From positions 64,001 to 128,000 of the forward strand of contig JAQGDQ010000281.1 of assembly GCA_030141605.1 (NCBI GenBank): DNA of 64,000 bases, given 5' to 3'. Source of the DNA: Tubiluchus corallicola. Its lineage: Eukaryota; Priapulida; Priapulimorpha; Priapulimorphida; Tubiluchidae. Position 1 is the first letter of the stretch, and each line of letters opens with the position of its first letter. Shown in pieces: positions 31,701-43,900 of the stretch. A program made the position numbers and the translations under genes. The notes beneath the pieces are model-generated. The model was not told the DNA's origin, did no database searches, and saw nothing but the letters and a program-made list of their open reading frames with translations.

Positions 31701-34700
31701 CACGTAAGATTCGAAGATGCATTTACGTTGGTGTGTACATTAACGTATAAACTGATTTGTAATAGTATCTGTGAACATACACATAGTGATCATATGTCTC
31801 TTGTACCAGATCGATTAGTCAGTATTAAACCAATTATCGCAAGCAAAAAGCTATAACAGGTAATGAATAACAAGAAGTGTTTTTACAATATTTACTAAAA
31901 ATAAACAATAATAACAGCATTTACAAAAATAAATACAATTCGCTGATGGAAAATTCACCATAAAAAGCCTCAATGCGTTTAACTTTAATTACGTATTAAT
32001 AATTACTCACCCTGTCAATGTGAATTTTAAAACACAGTTCTTTATTCCCAGCACTGATGATTACTCGAGTATTTGCTTCAGGGTAGTCTGCCACACAAGG
32101 TTTAAACTGTATGTACCCATAATACTTGAGTGTTCTTGCAAACATCAAATACTATAAATAAACTGGTATTTTAACACAATGATTTACAATCACTATGTTA
32201 CAGCTAAAAGCACATAAATATAGGTCATTATTAATCTATGGCTAGAAGGCCAGGTAAAAAAATAATGAGTTTTAATGTCATTGTTTTAGTAATGGGCCAA
32301 AGTAATTTTACATAAAAATTCAGAATATACAGTATCGGTATTTAATAGATGAGAATGAGTAACCCAATGGTGAAAAAATTAGAACAACCAGCGGTTCAGT
32401 GTTCAATTCTTAGATGAATCAGATTTTTGTCGTCAGCTTGGTCACGATAATTGTAATGGACTGTAATAACATTAGATTAGATTAATGGGACAATAAAGAG
32501 CTCATAATTCGTAATTACTAATAACAACAGCTCCTAAAAAATCTATTTTAAATGTAAAATCAAGCAGATAGTGTCACCAACTGATAAACAGATGTTTTGA
32601 TAATCAACAAACTATTTTAGAGCAAACAATCATGGTTGTGGTAACACTTTAGATAAAAAAATCAATAAATTGCAAATGAAGTAGTTTCACTGTCAATAAT
32701 GAAATAAATTATAGTATCACATAAATAAAAGATGAAGCAGATGACGCTACTGCAATAACGCCCCAAAAGCTTCAATCTTTACATAGTTTCTACAAATAAA
32801 TAAATAGTTTGTAAAATAAATGTAAAGAATTAAATGAAAAAACCTCTTTCTTGGAGCCTTTTGATTGAAGCGTAGCAAGCTGTTTGCATGTCTCTTTATT
32901 TGCAACAGTCCACCCTCTCTCAACATCAGAAATGGCCTAAAGTAAAAACAATGTTTTTAGACAAAACGGCTCTCTGGAAGCCAGGATGCCAAGCTGCAAA
33001 GTGTACTCATATCCTTGAAGAAAATTATTCATAGAATTTGTTCACTTCGAGCTCAAAACCGAGCAAGGAGGCGTGGCTTACTGCCGATATGGGTAATGTA
33101 TATCTTTTGCACCCAACAAATCATAAATAACATTTCAACAAATTGCAGCATAAAATTTTTCTACTGATATTGCAAATTGAGATCCCCAAGTGTATGACTT
33201 AATTAAATGAATAGCAGAACTAAACACCAGTAAAAAAAATTAAAAAAACTTAAGATGCTAATTCCACAAACGTACCTGCACATAAAGCAAGTTCATTGCA
33301 ACTCTATCATCTATCAGGTGGTCATCTAATGAAGGGTCCCAATAACTGGAAAATATTCACTTGAATAAATACTGCGTGTAGAAACTTCTGACAGTTGGTT
33401 AAGTATGTGTTGTAAATTTACCGGTGTTTGAAATAAATTTTGCTAATTGATTACTACAGAATTGGAATAAAGGCAGTTCATAAGCAGCTTGCTGTAAGAC
33501 TTTGGATTTGGTTAAACGTCTTCATGAGTTTAACTTATAAGCAGCTCCCTTAAATGGCAATATAGAGCAGATTTCACAGCAAAAGTGTCAGTTACATGCA
33601 ACATGGAATTTTTAATTAGCTTGGTAAGATTTTTCAGATAAATTTTTACGTTCCTTATAATCAAGTGTCATTAGCATGCAAATCCAAGTCAACAAAAAGT
33701 ACAACTGGAGTTTTTAATCTATGCCTCTGGTTAGTCCAGCACTCAAAGAGCTAGTATCATTACAGCTGAATATACATTTCAAAATTGCATGTTTGTTCAC
33801 TTGAAAGTACTAAATTTGCACATAGAATGACTTACCTTTTCCGAACAACGACTCTATGGTTTGCACCAGCCATTCTCAGTGATATGTAAGGTGATTCAAA
33901 TTCCTGTATTTTCCTAATAACTATAAAATAATAAAACTTCTTTTAATTTTTATTTTTTCAAATTTCAATTCACAAAAACACAAGTAGAGCTAGCAATATA
34001 GCCATGTGCCAACTTCACAAATAAGACTAACTTACTAAATAACTTTTTTAAAGATTATATTTTTCTCATTTCTGTCTTTTGCTTGCCTTGGAAACATTTA
34101 GAGCTGCTGGTTGTTCACTTGGATCCGTTGGTTGTAGCATCTATGTTTTTTTTTGTTTGTTATGCAAGTGTGCATAAGGCTTATTGCATTTTGATTTTTG
34201 TATTAATTCACTAATGTGAACTGCATTATTTGCAACTGATACACTGAATATATATGAATAAATGGCAAATAAATAGCAGCTTGACCACAGTGACATCTAC
34301 GTAACTAACAGAAATTTGCAAAAGTTCTTTGATATAAAAAACAAGTTACATCTTATAAATGATATTTTATTTTTAATCATAAGGAAAGCATTACTCTTTG
34401 AGTGACAAAGTTACTCACTTGTAACCTCTCCATCATCTTCGCTCTTGATCAGATAGAGAGCAAAATAATAAACATAGTCTTCATTCAATTCAATTTTCTG
34501 TGCAACAGTCTGAAAAAAAATTGATGTTAAGAATTCTAATAAAATTTTACAAATTTGTTCCGTTAATACCTGTACATTATTCCAGAAAAAATTTAATGCT
34601 GCACTGGAGAATTTATCAGCTGATATTCCACGAATTTGAAACCAGTGTTGTCCATTTTTGCCACTAAAGACAAATTGCATTATATTGCGGAGTTAGGATT

Positions 34701-37700
34701 TTGTAATTTCACCGAAGATGAAACTCGCAATTTAGACCCCTGTAATTCTCTTCCCACATTTGTTCCTTGTATTGTTTCAATATAAGACCTTATGTCTAAT
34801 AATAATTTTCAAAGGGTCAATAAATTTAATAAATCAGATAATAACACTGATAGACAAAGTTAGCTTCTCTATTTTTCATAATCTCTGGAAACTATAAAAC
34901 TAGTGACAAATGGTCGTAAACAGACATGCATCTGTAAAAATTTCTCCTTCCATACACACCTGCCAACTCTCAACAATTAGGCACGTGCGTAATTTTAAGT
35001 CTTTTACATGCGCACACGCATCAAATTTCAGTTCTCACGCATTCTACAACTTTGCAAGTTTGCGAATCACCTGGTTTGGCTGGCTTCCTTTGCCATAGTA
35101 ACAAGCACAATATAATTAGAAGTACTATACTCAGTAACACAGAAGCATTCATGAGTCTCATGATATATATTGCATTAAAGGGTATTACATTAAATTTTGT
35201 TGAAAATTAAGCACATCTGGGTGCTATTGAACTTTTTGCATGTGCACAAAAGCACACATTTATATATAAAGTATGGGGAAATCTAATAACAGCACGAGAA
35301 ATTAAAATTAAAATGTACTTTAAAATTACCTTAATTTTTTTATTTTTTTGCCTCAGTTTTTTGATAATTTGGTTTTAATACCCAGAATTTTTTGGAGCAT
35401 AATTTGACCCCCGCCCGGGCTTTGTGTTTGACACTCATTTCTACTTCAAATGGTTGGCCACCAGCTCTGGCGCAGGTGGCACGTTGAGCTGAATTAAGGC
35501 AGCTTAAACAAGCCTTAAATCAACGCAGCTAAGATGCACACACAGGTTGCCCGGGCAGTCTCAGGTTTTGACATAATTTTATACAAAATCAGATAATGTT
35601 TTTGCATGTTGTAAAGTACAGTCTGTAATGCCATCTCATACTCACTTCATATATTCTCATACAACATTTAGGATTGTGTTTGCACATCATTCCTCTGTGT
35701 TCAGTGTTCAGCACTGTATTAAATTTGATCTACATGAGTGCACAGTCCCTGTTACACTCATTTAAACAATCAAAACAAAAACCAATAATGCTGACAATTT
35801 CAGCTTTAGGTTTTAATTTCTTCCCCCGTTATACTAACAAAAAGCATATCAATGCAATAAAAGACTCTTTATGCTGGCACTTTTGATGTTGCTATAATAA
35901 TATGCGTAATCTTTGTGTTGCTTTTATACTAATCTCTGAATACAAGCCAATTTATGTGACTGACTAATAAATTCCAAATACTTCTCTGACATCTATGACA
36001 GATAAACTTCAGTGTAATTTTTCGTACTTCTAACACGTCATCGGTCTTGTCAGTGGATATGATGTTTATGCTAATTTTATGTCCATTCATCAGATAAATA
36101 TCTAATGTTACATCTGCCGGATCTTCTTCCTGAGTCTCCTAAAAAACAAACATGAATGATTCAATTCTCCTTTTTAAAGGTTTAACTAGAAAGAAAACTT
36201 AAAGTGGGACAGAGTTTTACTTAGATGTACTGTTCAAACCAATTTTGTGATATCAGTGCAATGGCAACTTTAGCCTTACAATTACCGGTTAAATCAACAA
36301 AAAACAGTAAATATATCACACGACAGAGTCAGGCGACTCATGCAATATATCACCCGACTCTACTGCACTATTGCAAAGCCTACAAAACATTTCAAATAAA
36401 CAGTAGATTCTAAAGATATGATTAAAATCTTGACATGTGACGTGAGCAAAAAATTAGTATACTAAGTTGTCCAAGCAAGTGAATGCAAATGCCAGAAAGC
36501 ATAAAAGCTGTATCTCTCTGAAGGCAATAAGTACCGACTGTAATGTATTTGACTAGTATGGAGCATTACCTGTTGCGCAGCAAGAAAGAAGCCATTGAAT
36601 TCTTCACTGCTAGCAATCTTCGGATGCTGACTAACTAAAAGGCAAAACCACAGTGAGAGTGAGCAAAGCATCAGTTGTTCATCATCTTAGTAATATAGTT
36701 TATAATTAATTATACAGTGTTATAACCGTAAAAATGTGCAGTGTATCAAAATTGTAATTCATTAACAAGTAATCGCTCTTCTTTAGCATCTGTTGATGTT
36801 TCATTTGGCGATCGTTCTCATTTTTATTTAAAAAAATTCTGAAAACATATTAACAAATGTAGGTTATTTGTATTCAACAAGGAAGATGCTTGTTTAACGT
36901 TTCACTTTGACATGTTATTGAAAAATAAATCTTGAAGTTCTTTTACTCACTTAGTTGAATAAATCTCTCCAGTAAAATCCTCCTCTCATCTCTTTGAGAC
37001 TCTGACAAAGGCAAGAGCTTCTTCGGAGGGAAATGTGGTAACGAATCAATGCCATGCACTTTCTTTAGCTAAGTGAAGTTCGTTAATTAGAAAATACACA
37101 TTTTGTGCCCACAACGTAAATTAAAAATTCTTAAAAATCCTACCATGCATGTGTGGTCAACTTCTGTGCAATCATTCTACAAAATTTTGCTCTGTGGTTT
37201 GCTTAATTAAAATTATCACAGACATCTTGTCAAATGAAGTGAAAGAGTTTTAGAACAAGTATGAACAGTACGAATTTGCACAAAAAAAAAATTCAAAATT
37301 TACGTAATGCACAACTAGTTGTCAGAAAGTATCTTCCCTTGTAATTAATTTTTTGTTTCTCATTGTTTTAGTAGACAGGGATGTTAATATCTCATGCACA
37401 TTACTTCATTATTTGTTCCATTATCTGTGAGATATGCTGTCCATACATTAGTAACTGATTAATAACCGATCTGTTATTGTAATTATTTCAAGAAAAAACT
37501 CTTATATTACCTGCTCATAGAAGTTGTGCAGTTGTTTGTATCTGACTGTGCAATGAAACACTCCATTGATGTGGATGTTGTATGCCTGAAAACAATAACA
37601 AATTTAATCTGGTTAGGCATTGACAAACTATCAGCTTCCACTCTCTTAGCCCTTTCAATCCCATTATTATAACATCCAAAATCCCAGCAGTTTTTGTATG

Positions 37701-40523
37701 TTTACAAACTAGAAGATATGTAGCAACATTATATTTTATTTGATTATGGCCGTGAGACTATGTTAAATGAGGTATGTGGTCATCATCATATAGGCCTAGT
37801 ATGCCAATGGCTTGTTGTGGTCTTATCGAGCCATTTTTTACCATTCTTGTATAAATAGCAAAATTTATGTTTTTAATTAAAGATTAAAATTTACACGTAA
37901 TCTAAAAAAATTAAAACGTATAATCGTTTCTTCTAACTGCATAAAATTAACACGATTTAGCACAAAGACACATTTACATGATGCTGGCTTCGTCTGCTGC
38001 TCTATCATCCCCCCCCCCACACACACAAGTCGTCCATGTGCAATCAACAGGCGAATCATACAAGCTGTTATAATGTGCTGCCAGTTTCTAGCTAGCAGCT
38101 AGAGACTTCAGAGTGATCATAAGCACTGCATATAAGTGAATGACATAGTGCCAGTTTTATCTGGCGCACATGAGATTGTGCTATAGTGTTAGCTACCAGA
38201 TATGTAGCTCTTAGTAATATGGGGCTAAATAATTTTTAAACTGTTTTCCAAAGTGCTCCATTTCAGTTGCTGAAGCAGTGATTTCATAATACCAACCTCT
38301 CGACTATACTCAGTTTTAACAAAAGTTGAATCGTCTCCAAGCTGGTTATATTACACGATTGGGTATAACAGCACAGCAAGCATATTCCAGCCGAGGTGTA
38401 ACTATGGTGTAATAAGTATTCTGCTGTACTTCCTTAAACCAACTAGAATGTGTTCTACAAAGTAAGTCCAACGTGCTATTACTGATATATTATACACTAT
38501 CGCAGCAGTCGTTCCAGTTGAGATTTTGATCTGTTGTAACCCCAAGATATTTATGTGAGCTAGAGTTTGATAGTATGTTAGTGGCATATCTGTAATTGTA
38601 CACTGGAAGAAGCGAGTGTGGTTGAGTTTTATTTGTAATAATTAGAATGCAATACCTAGTAGGGCTGAATTGCATAAATCAATCTGGAGACCACTGGTGA
38701 AGTTTCTCTAAATCACCTTGCAACTGAGTATGGTCTTCTCAAAATACCTCCCTATAAATAATGCTTTTGCAAAAAGTCTAAGTTGGGATGATATGTTTGT
38801 ATTAATGTTGGTGCTTGCCCCAGGAAAGAGCCTTGTAGCAGTCCTGGTTATACTGGAGACCAAGAAGACTGAGATCTATTGACAGGTTCTGCTTGATTTC
38901 AACCAACTTTTATTAATGGTTAGTAAAGTATTTTAAAAGCAGCTCAATTCTTTTAAAAGCTGTTCAAACTATCTTGCAAAATCAATAAAAGCAGTATTTA
39001 TGCAAAATTGCATTAGTATAATTGTTTACTAGATCGTGTTCGCATTGATTTATTTCCTCGTGTATAAGCAAATACCGTATTGCCATGCTATTGCGCATTG
39101 ACACCAATGATGCACCACATTGTTCGGGTCATCATACAGAAACAAGAAACAAAATGTCAGCTGTTGTTCTGTGTTTACTATCAGCTTTTTTCAGATAAAT
39201 TTTCACAAGAATTATAGGAAAATATTCAGATTGTTTAATATCGTTTTCACAGAATGTGACAATTCTTAAAAAAGTAACTTCGGTATATGGTGTATAAAGT
39301 TCACCAAACATTTTGCTGATTACCAGATTAAGTCTAGCAGACTCGATTTTTATACTGTTATTTTGCAAAAAAACTCGGTGAGCCAAATATTCATCCCTAC
39401 TTATGTTATTGTATCTTTGACTTACTGTTTTGTTTATTACCCCACACATTTATAATACTGTAACAGTGAGTTGCTAAACTACTACTACTACTGGCTACAT
39501 TAGCTTTTCATAAAGGCTATCTCATTTTTGTTCTTGATAGCCTGCATCAGGGTTCCCACAGAATTTTAAAATAAATTTCCCTGACTTTTTCCTGACCAAA
39601 TATTGATTTTCCATGACAGAGATAAGCAGAAATTGCATTACCAGTATGTATATTCAAACATTTTTGTGTATCGACTTCATACATATACTGATATATAATG
39701 TGTCAGCACAGTTGCAGTAGTACTAACGAAATTAAACTAATCACATTAAATAAACTTTCTTAATCCAATCATTATTTTTGGAACAGAAATCGAAACTGGA
39801 AGCCCTGAAATTTTAATTGAACACGAAGCACTGAAAAATATCAGTTCATGGTGAATATTTTTGGAACTCTTTCTAATTTCTCTGACTTTTCGCCCCATCT
39901 TCACATTTTTCTTGACTTTTTATCAAATTATCTTTTTCCCGACTTTTCCATGAGTTTCCAGGATAGCCTGTATTTTCAAGGATTTTTCCTGACTGTGGGA
40001 ACCCTGCTGCATGATCTGCGATAGGTTTCTCCTGGACTTCGTCATCCTAGCACGCTTGCTTACATTTTGTAGCATACCATCTTTAAGCAGATTCCAATAA
40101 CCTTTAACCAAATTCAAAAGTTTTCGGATGGCTTTCAAGGAAATTAGGAGTAAGAAGTTCCATGTCACATATAAGCTGGACAGTGTATGCCCTATCAAAC
40201 ATATAGACCTCATGAGGTATGGTTTCCTTTGATATTCTGGTTATGCATCTGTTCACAAGAATTACAACGTGATCTGTTACTGTTAGTAGTCTCATTGCTG
40301 GTTTTATTTCCATCTTTGAAATTAGTGAAGCATTAGTTGTTGAAAGTCTAGTGTTCTGCTCTGGTGCGCCAATCGGGAACCCTGAACACTATCACAAATA
40401 CCTGTGAATAGCTAGAACGGAAAGATAAATTAGTAAACCTAGACAATCACTGTTCCCACTTACGCAGTACTTTGAGCCACTGGTATCTGTCAATTCCTGT
40501 GTGTCTGGAATAGAAAAATGCAT
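28778..40523 (-). CDS. SNX17: Sorting nexin-17, 14 exons, 476 aa
   Basis: Exons, in order of transcription: 40464-40523, 37511-37585, 36951-37068, 36570-36634, 36028-36138, 34419-34509, 33836-33920, 33276-33345, 32844-32936, 32011-32151, 31051-31215, 30088-30165, 29139-29291, 28778-28903. The sum, 1431 nt, gives 476 aa against 470 in human. Residues 1-108 form the PX domain, which binds PI3P: RYKQL at 35-39 and FPPKKL at 58-63. The atypical FERM module follows (DVLE, LQWVTVV, SYWDPSLDDH, DVERGW), with RMRCW at 315-319 in the F3 lobe that binds NPxY cargo tails. The C-terminus FEGIGDDDL is the signature that recruits the Retriever complex. Role: recycling of integrins and LDL-receptor-family cargo from endosomes. 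The long intron 1 (37586-40463) holds several transposon remnants. The initiator MHFSIPDTQ matches the vertebrate N-terminus. Confidence 0.96.
38390..39060 (-). pseudogene. Non-LTR retrotransposon reverse-transcriptase remnant (SNX17 intron 1)
   Basis: Read on the minus strand across several frames it gives typical RT landmarks in order: INTAFIDFAR (palm motif A region), a decayed QGS(V)LG-type segment, then HTQLQGDLEKLHQWS, SPTRYCILIITNKTQP and SSSHKYLGVTTDQNLNW. The last is the well-known KYLGV block of jockey/CR1/RTE-type RTs. Stops and frameshifts break it throughout. Confidence 0.75.
39485..40395 (-). pseudogene. Unidentified ORF remnant interrupted by the hAT-like insertion
   Basis: On the minus strand a frame runs from about 40385 through MEIKPAMRLLTVTDHVVILV (40313 down) to about 40110. 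It appears to shift frame into LKAIRKLLNLVKGYWNLLKD and then SRRNLSQIMQ. If the 459-bp insertion and one CTGCAT copy are left out, the frame continues as AIKNKNEIAFMKS and stops. I do not recognise the protein. It could be an older transposon ORF or a retrocopy; a GGGAACCCTG sequence at 40373-40382 resembles the inserted element's own end and favours nested transposons. It lies inside SNX17 intron 1 in the sense direction. Confidence 0.4.
39548..40006. mobile_element. hAT-like non-autonomous element with perfect 14-bp TIRs, 459 bp
   Basis: It begins CAGGGTTCCCACAG and ends CTGTGGGAACCCTG, an exact inverted pair. CTGCAT flanks it on both sides (39542-39547 and 40007-40012), a partial target duplication. 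The inside is rich in CCTGAC/TTTTCC motifs, as in the CAGGGTTCCCAC repeats common in aquatic invertebrate genomes (from memory). It interrupts an open frame on the minus strand (see next entry). Confidence 0.7.
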
Positions 40524-40906
40524 TGTTTGTGGATGATGCGAGTAAATATCAAATATTTTTGACTTGTTCACACAAAAGTGCGAAAGAAAAACAGAATCTT
40601 TCCTAAATATGCACCCATTTTACGATTAGTGTGACATCTACAGCTTGTTTATGAAAATCAATATCACGTGATCATGGGAAACACGTGCGTGCCTGTTGTA
40701 GCGTAGTGCTAGTGGTATGATTATGATTAATCTAGTATGGGTATTAAATTTTGTGAGGTAGTTATTCTGTGGCTGAGTGTGGTAGTTATTTAAATGCAAA
40801 AAAGATTTTTATTTTATAATGTGTTTTGTTGCTTTATTTTATCAAGGTACTGTAATTAAACAGAAGGAAATTTTCAGCATATTGGAATCAGAACTTGAAG
40901 TTTGGC
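40524..40906. promoter_or_regulatory. Bidirectional promoter region SNX17/APRT
   Basis: Only 383 bp separate the start codons of two divergent genes, so their core promoters and 5' UTRs must share this stretch. Two palindromic E-boxes CACGTG lie at 40665-40670 (context ATCACGTGAT) and 40682-40687, 17 bp apart. TCACGTGA is the half-palindrome preferred by MITF/TFE and USF factors; TFEB-type CLEAR sites drive endolysosomal genes, which would suit SNX17. The stretch TTTGTTGCTTTATTTTATCA followed by AG near 40845 could be a 3' splice site of a 5'-UTR intron of APRT; this is unproven. Confidence 0.6.
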
Positions 40907-43900
40907 ATGGCGTCTGGTGCGAAGTCAGACAAACTACAGCGAGTGAAGGACACAATGCAGACTTTTCCTGATTTTCCAAAACCTGGAATCAACTTCAAGT
41001 ACGTTTTTCTTTTGTACTTGACTCACATTTCCTCTTTGTCTTATATATTACTGCATTGAGAACAGAAATATTGTAATATTTTTATGTATGCAGAAGAGGG
41101 TGATCAAGTCTTCACTTAATAATATTTCACGTATTCATGCACATGGCTTTCTGCATCTCAATAAATCATCGCATAGCTTTATATATCTTTAACATACGTA
41201 AATTTTTGCAGCTTCATACATCTTTATACTGTCAAATATTATCTTCACGTTTTACAAATCTCCACTGTAGTTTCATACATTTGCACTCATCATGCTTGCA
41301 ATGTTTTGGAGATCTTTGCACGGGATTTTTATTTATACCATTTTAAGTGGTTTTGGTATGGCTAGATTGATCTTCACATGGTTTCTTCCAGGGGCCTACT
41401 GAAACATACTGTGCTGGACAGGTGGTGCTGGTTCTAGGGTAAGCTGGACTTTGGCATCCCTCAAATATAGGAAAATTTGGGTGCGTTGATATAATAGGCA
41501 TATTGCACTACTGTTTGTGCAGTGGTGTAGCAGAGGATTTGACTGCCCTGTGTGGGACCAAATTGGCCGCCCCTTCTTTAAACATAACACAGCTTTGACC
41601 GCTACACGTCACTGGTGCACTACGAACACATAACACATAGCTTGACGAATACACTTTTTTTTAAGGCAGTGGCTGGAGGTGCAGATCTGTACTTAACTCA
41701 TCTTCTCCGAAACGAGTATGGATATGTATTTACAGCCATTTCCAGAACAAATACAGATCCGTACTTTTTGTGACATTTACAAAACCTACAGATCTTATTC
41801 ATTTTTATGACATACAGTGTTTAGACCATATGATCTTCGAGGTAACCTTTGTTCAAAAATAGTGTTCATGCATTTTAAATGAACTAGAGAAACAAAATGA
41901 TGGAGAGCGCTGTCTCCAGTTGATTGATAAGTTTTTGATTGGTTCTAAATTTGGGCATTTTCATCACCTCAGGGGCACCACTACAATAGCAAATGACTGA
42001 GTTAACAGTTCTTAGGTGAATCGAAGTTGATGTTGATATGGCATTCTATACAGTCCCCTTAAAAATATGTACAGTTTATAAAAGGTTGCAAGATTCTTGC
42101 TTTTCCTTGTCCATACATAGTGCAAGAAGATTAGCACTTTAACTAAACTACGTTTTCACTCCCTTCAATGATGGTGCACTACGTAGTAGTAGTAGTCATG
42201 TACGTATTCTCCCTGTCTTTCATCATTTCTTCCAGTCTTACTTTGTAAATGGTATAATAACCATGTAATTATTACATTTGCATTAATATTTACAATAGAA
42301 GTAATTTTATGAGCCGAATATTGGAACAAGTACTATAATTATTTATAATAATGTAATGAAATCCTAAACCTCCTACCAGTTTCCAAACGTTATGGTCCAG
42401 ACAATTTTTTTCCAGCTATACTGCACTGCCTCGCACAGCAAAGGGCATTCTAATTTCAGGAAAGGGGTGGATAGCTTCTAAAAAGTGCTTTGCAATGTGT
42501 TATGGGATATAGCAATGCAAATTTCAAATATTTTCATTATGGTAGCAGTCATTAACTCAGTTTTAAAAATCCATAACTGTTATTATTTGCCCGCATTGGC
42601 CTTGCATTTAAGAAATCTGCAGCGTCTTAAAGTGTTGTATGTTGCGTGGATCTGTACCTTTAGCTGCTGCCTTTTTTAAACATTACCCTATATGTATCCA
42701 CTTTGCATAATTTGCGATCTCTTTGACCGCCGGATGGCTCATCATGTTTCTGTTACTTATATGTCATGGCGTCTTACAGTTGGGGCTGTCGGTAGAAATA
42801 TTCTAATTTTATTTATTATCAACTGTTTGGCATGCATCCTACGCTAAGTCACTGTGTTTGTGGTATATTAATAAGTGTTATATATATAAATTAGCTTTAT
42901 ATAAATATGCACAGCACAAGTGATTATGGTACTGTTACTTCAGTGCATACCTGTTTGTTACACAGTAGGCGTTGCTTAATAGACTCACAGTTAATAGACT
43001 CAATCGCTTAATTGACTCAAAAACACCTGGTACGGGTTTTCAAAGGTAGGTAAAATTCAAACGTACATAAAAACTGTCAGTAATTGACTCAAATAACTCC
43101 ACATGATTGACTCATTATTTTTGTTTCACCTGTTTTTAAGGTGTTGTAAGACACTTTCATGTGACTAATAAGCTTTTATGACTTTTATATCATCTTAGTT
43201 TGCTTTTGTCGTATAATATACATAGAAACAATCATGTTAAGTACCGTTTTGTTTGTAAGCAGAAACGTTTATCATACGCTAATATGTTAGCCTAATTTTT
43301 TGCTTTGACCCGCCCATCCACTGCAATTACCCCTGTTGCCCAAGAATTTCTGAAAGCTAAGAGATGCAAGAACAAGTACAGTAAATATGTCACAATAGCA
43401 AGCGGGAACTTAGGCGAAACTACACAGATAGTTTAACTCAACTTCTTTCCCTTTCTCATAATTTGAGAACTTCCACGTTCTCAACATTTGAAATGTTTAG
43501 ATTTTTCATTGAGATTTTCTTTGAAGCAACAAATAAATTCTGTGTAAAATGGCAGATTTGAATCACAGAATCGCACGAAAGCTAAAAAATGAAGTCTTAC
43601 TGGTAAGTCGTCTTTGGTCAGAGATTTCAAAGACATTTGCTTTTTTCTAGGGATCTATTTCCAGTGTTGAGAACTCCAGATGTATTTGCTGATCTCATAG
43701 AGGTACTTGTGGATCATGTCAAACAGCTAGGCAATGTGGATGTTATAGTTGGCTTAGAGTCTAGGGGATTTCTTTTTGCTCCAATTATTGGTAATTTTCC
43801 ATTTTTGAATGTTGGACTATTTGTTTCACTGCTAAAAATTACTACACCTGGTACCTTCAAATTACAAGTTTGTTTCCGCTCGTAATTTTTATAAATTATT

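Noticed and set aside
39132-39449. 105-codon minus-strand frame in SNX17 intron 1
   Set aside because: It precedes the RT remnant but lacks RT motifs and I could not relate it to any family; left unannotated rather than named.
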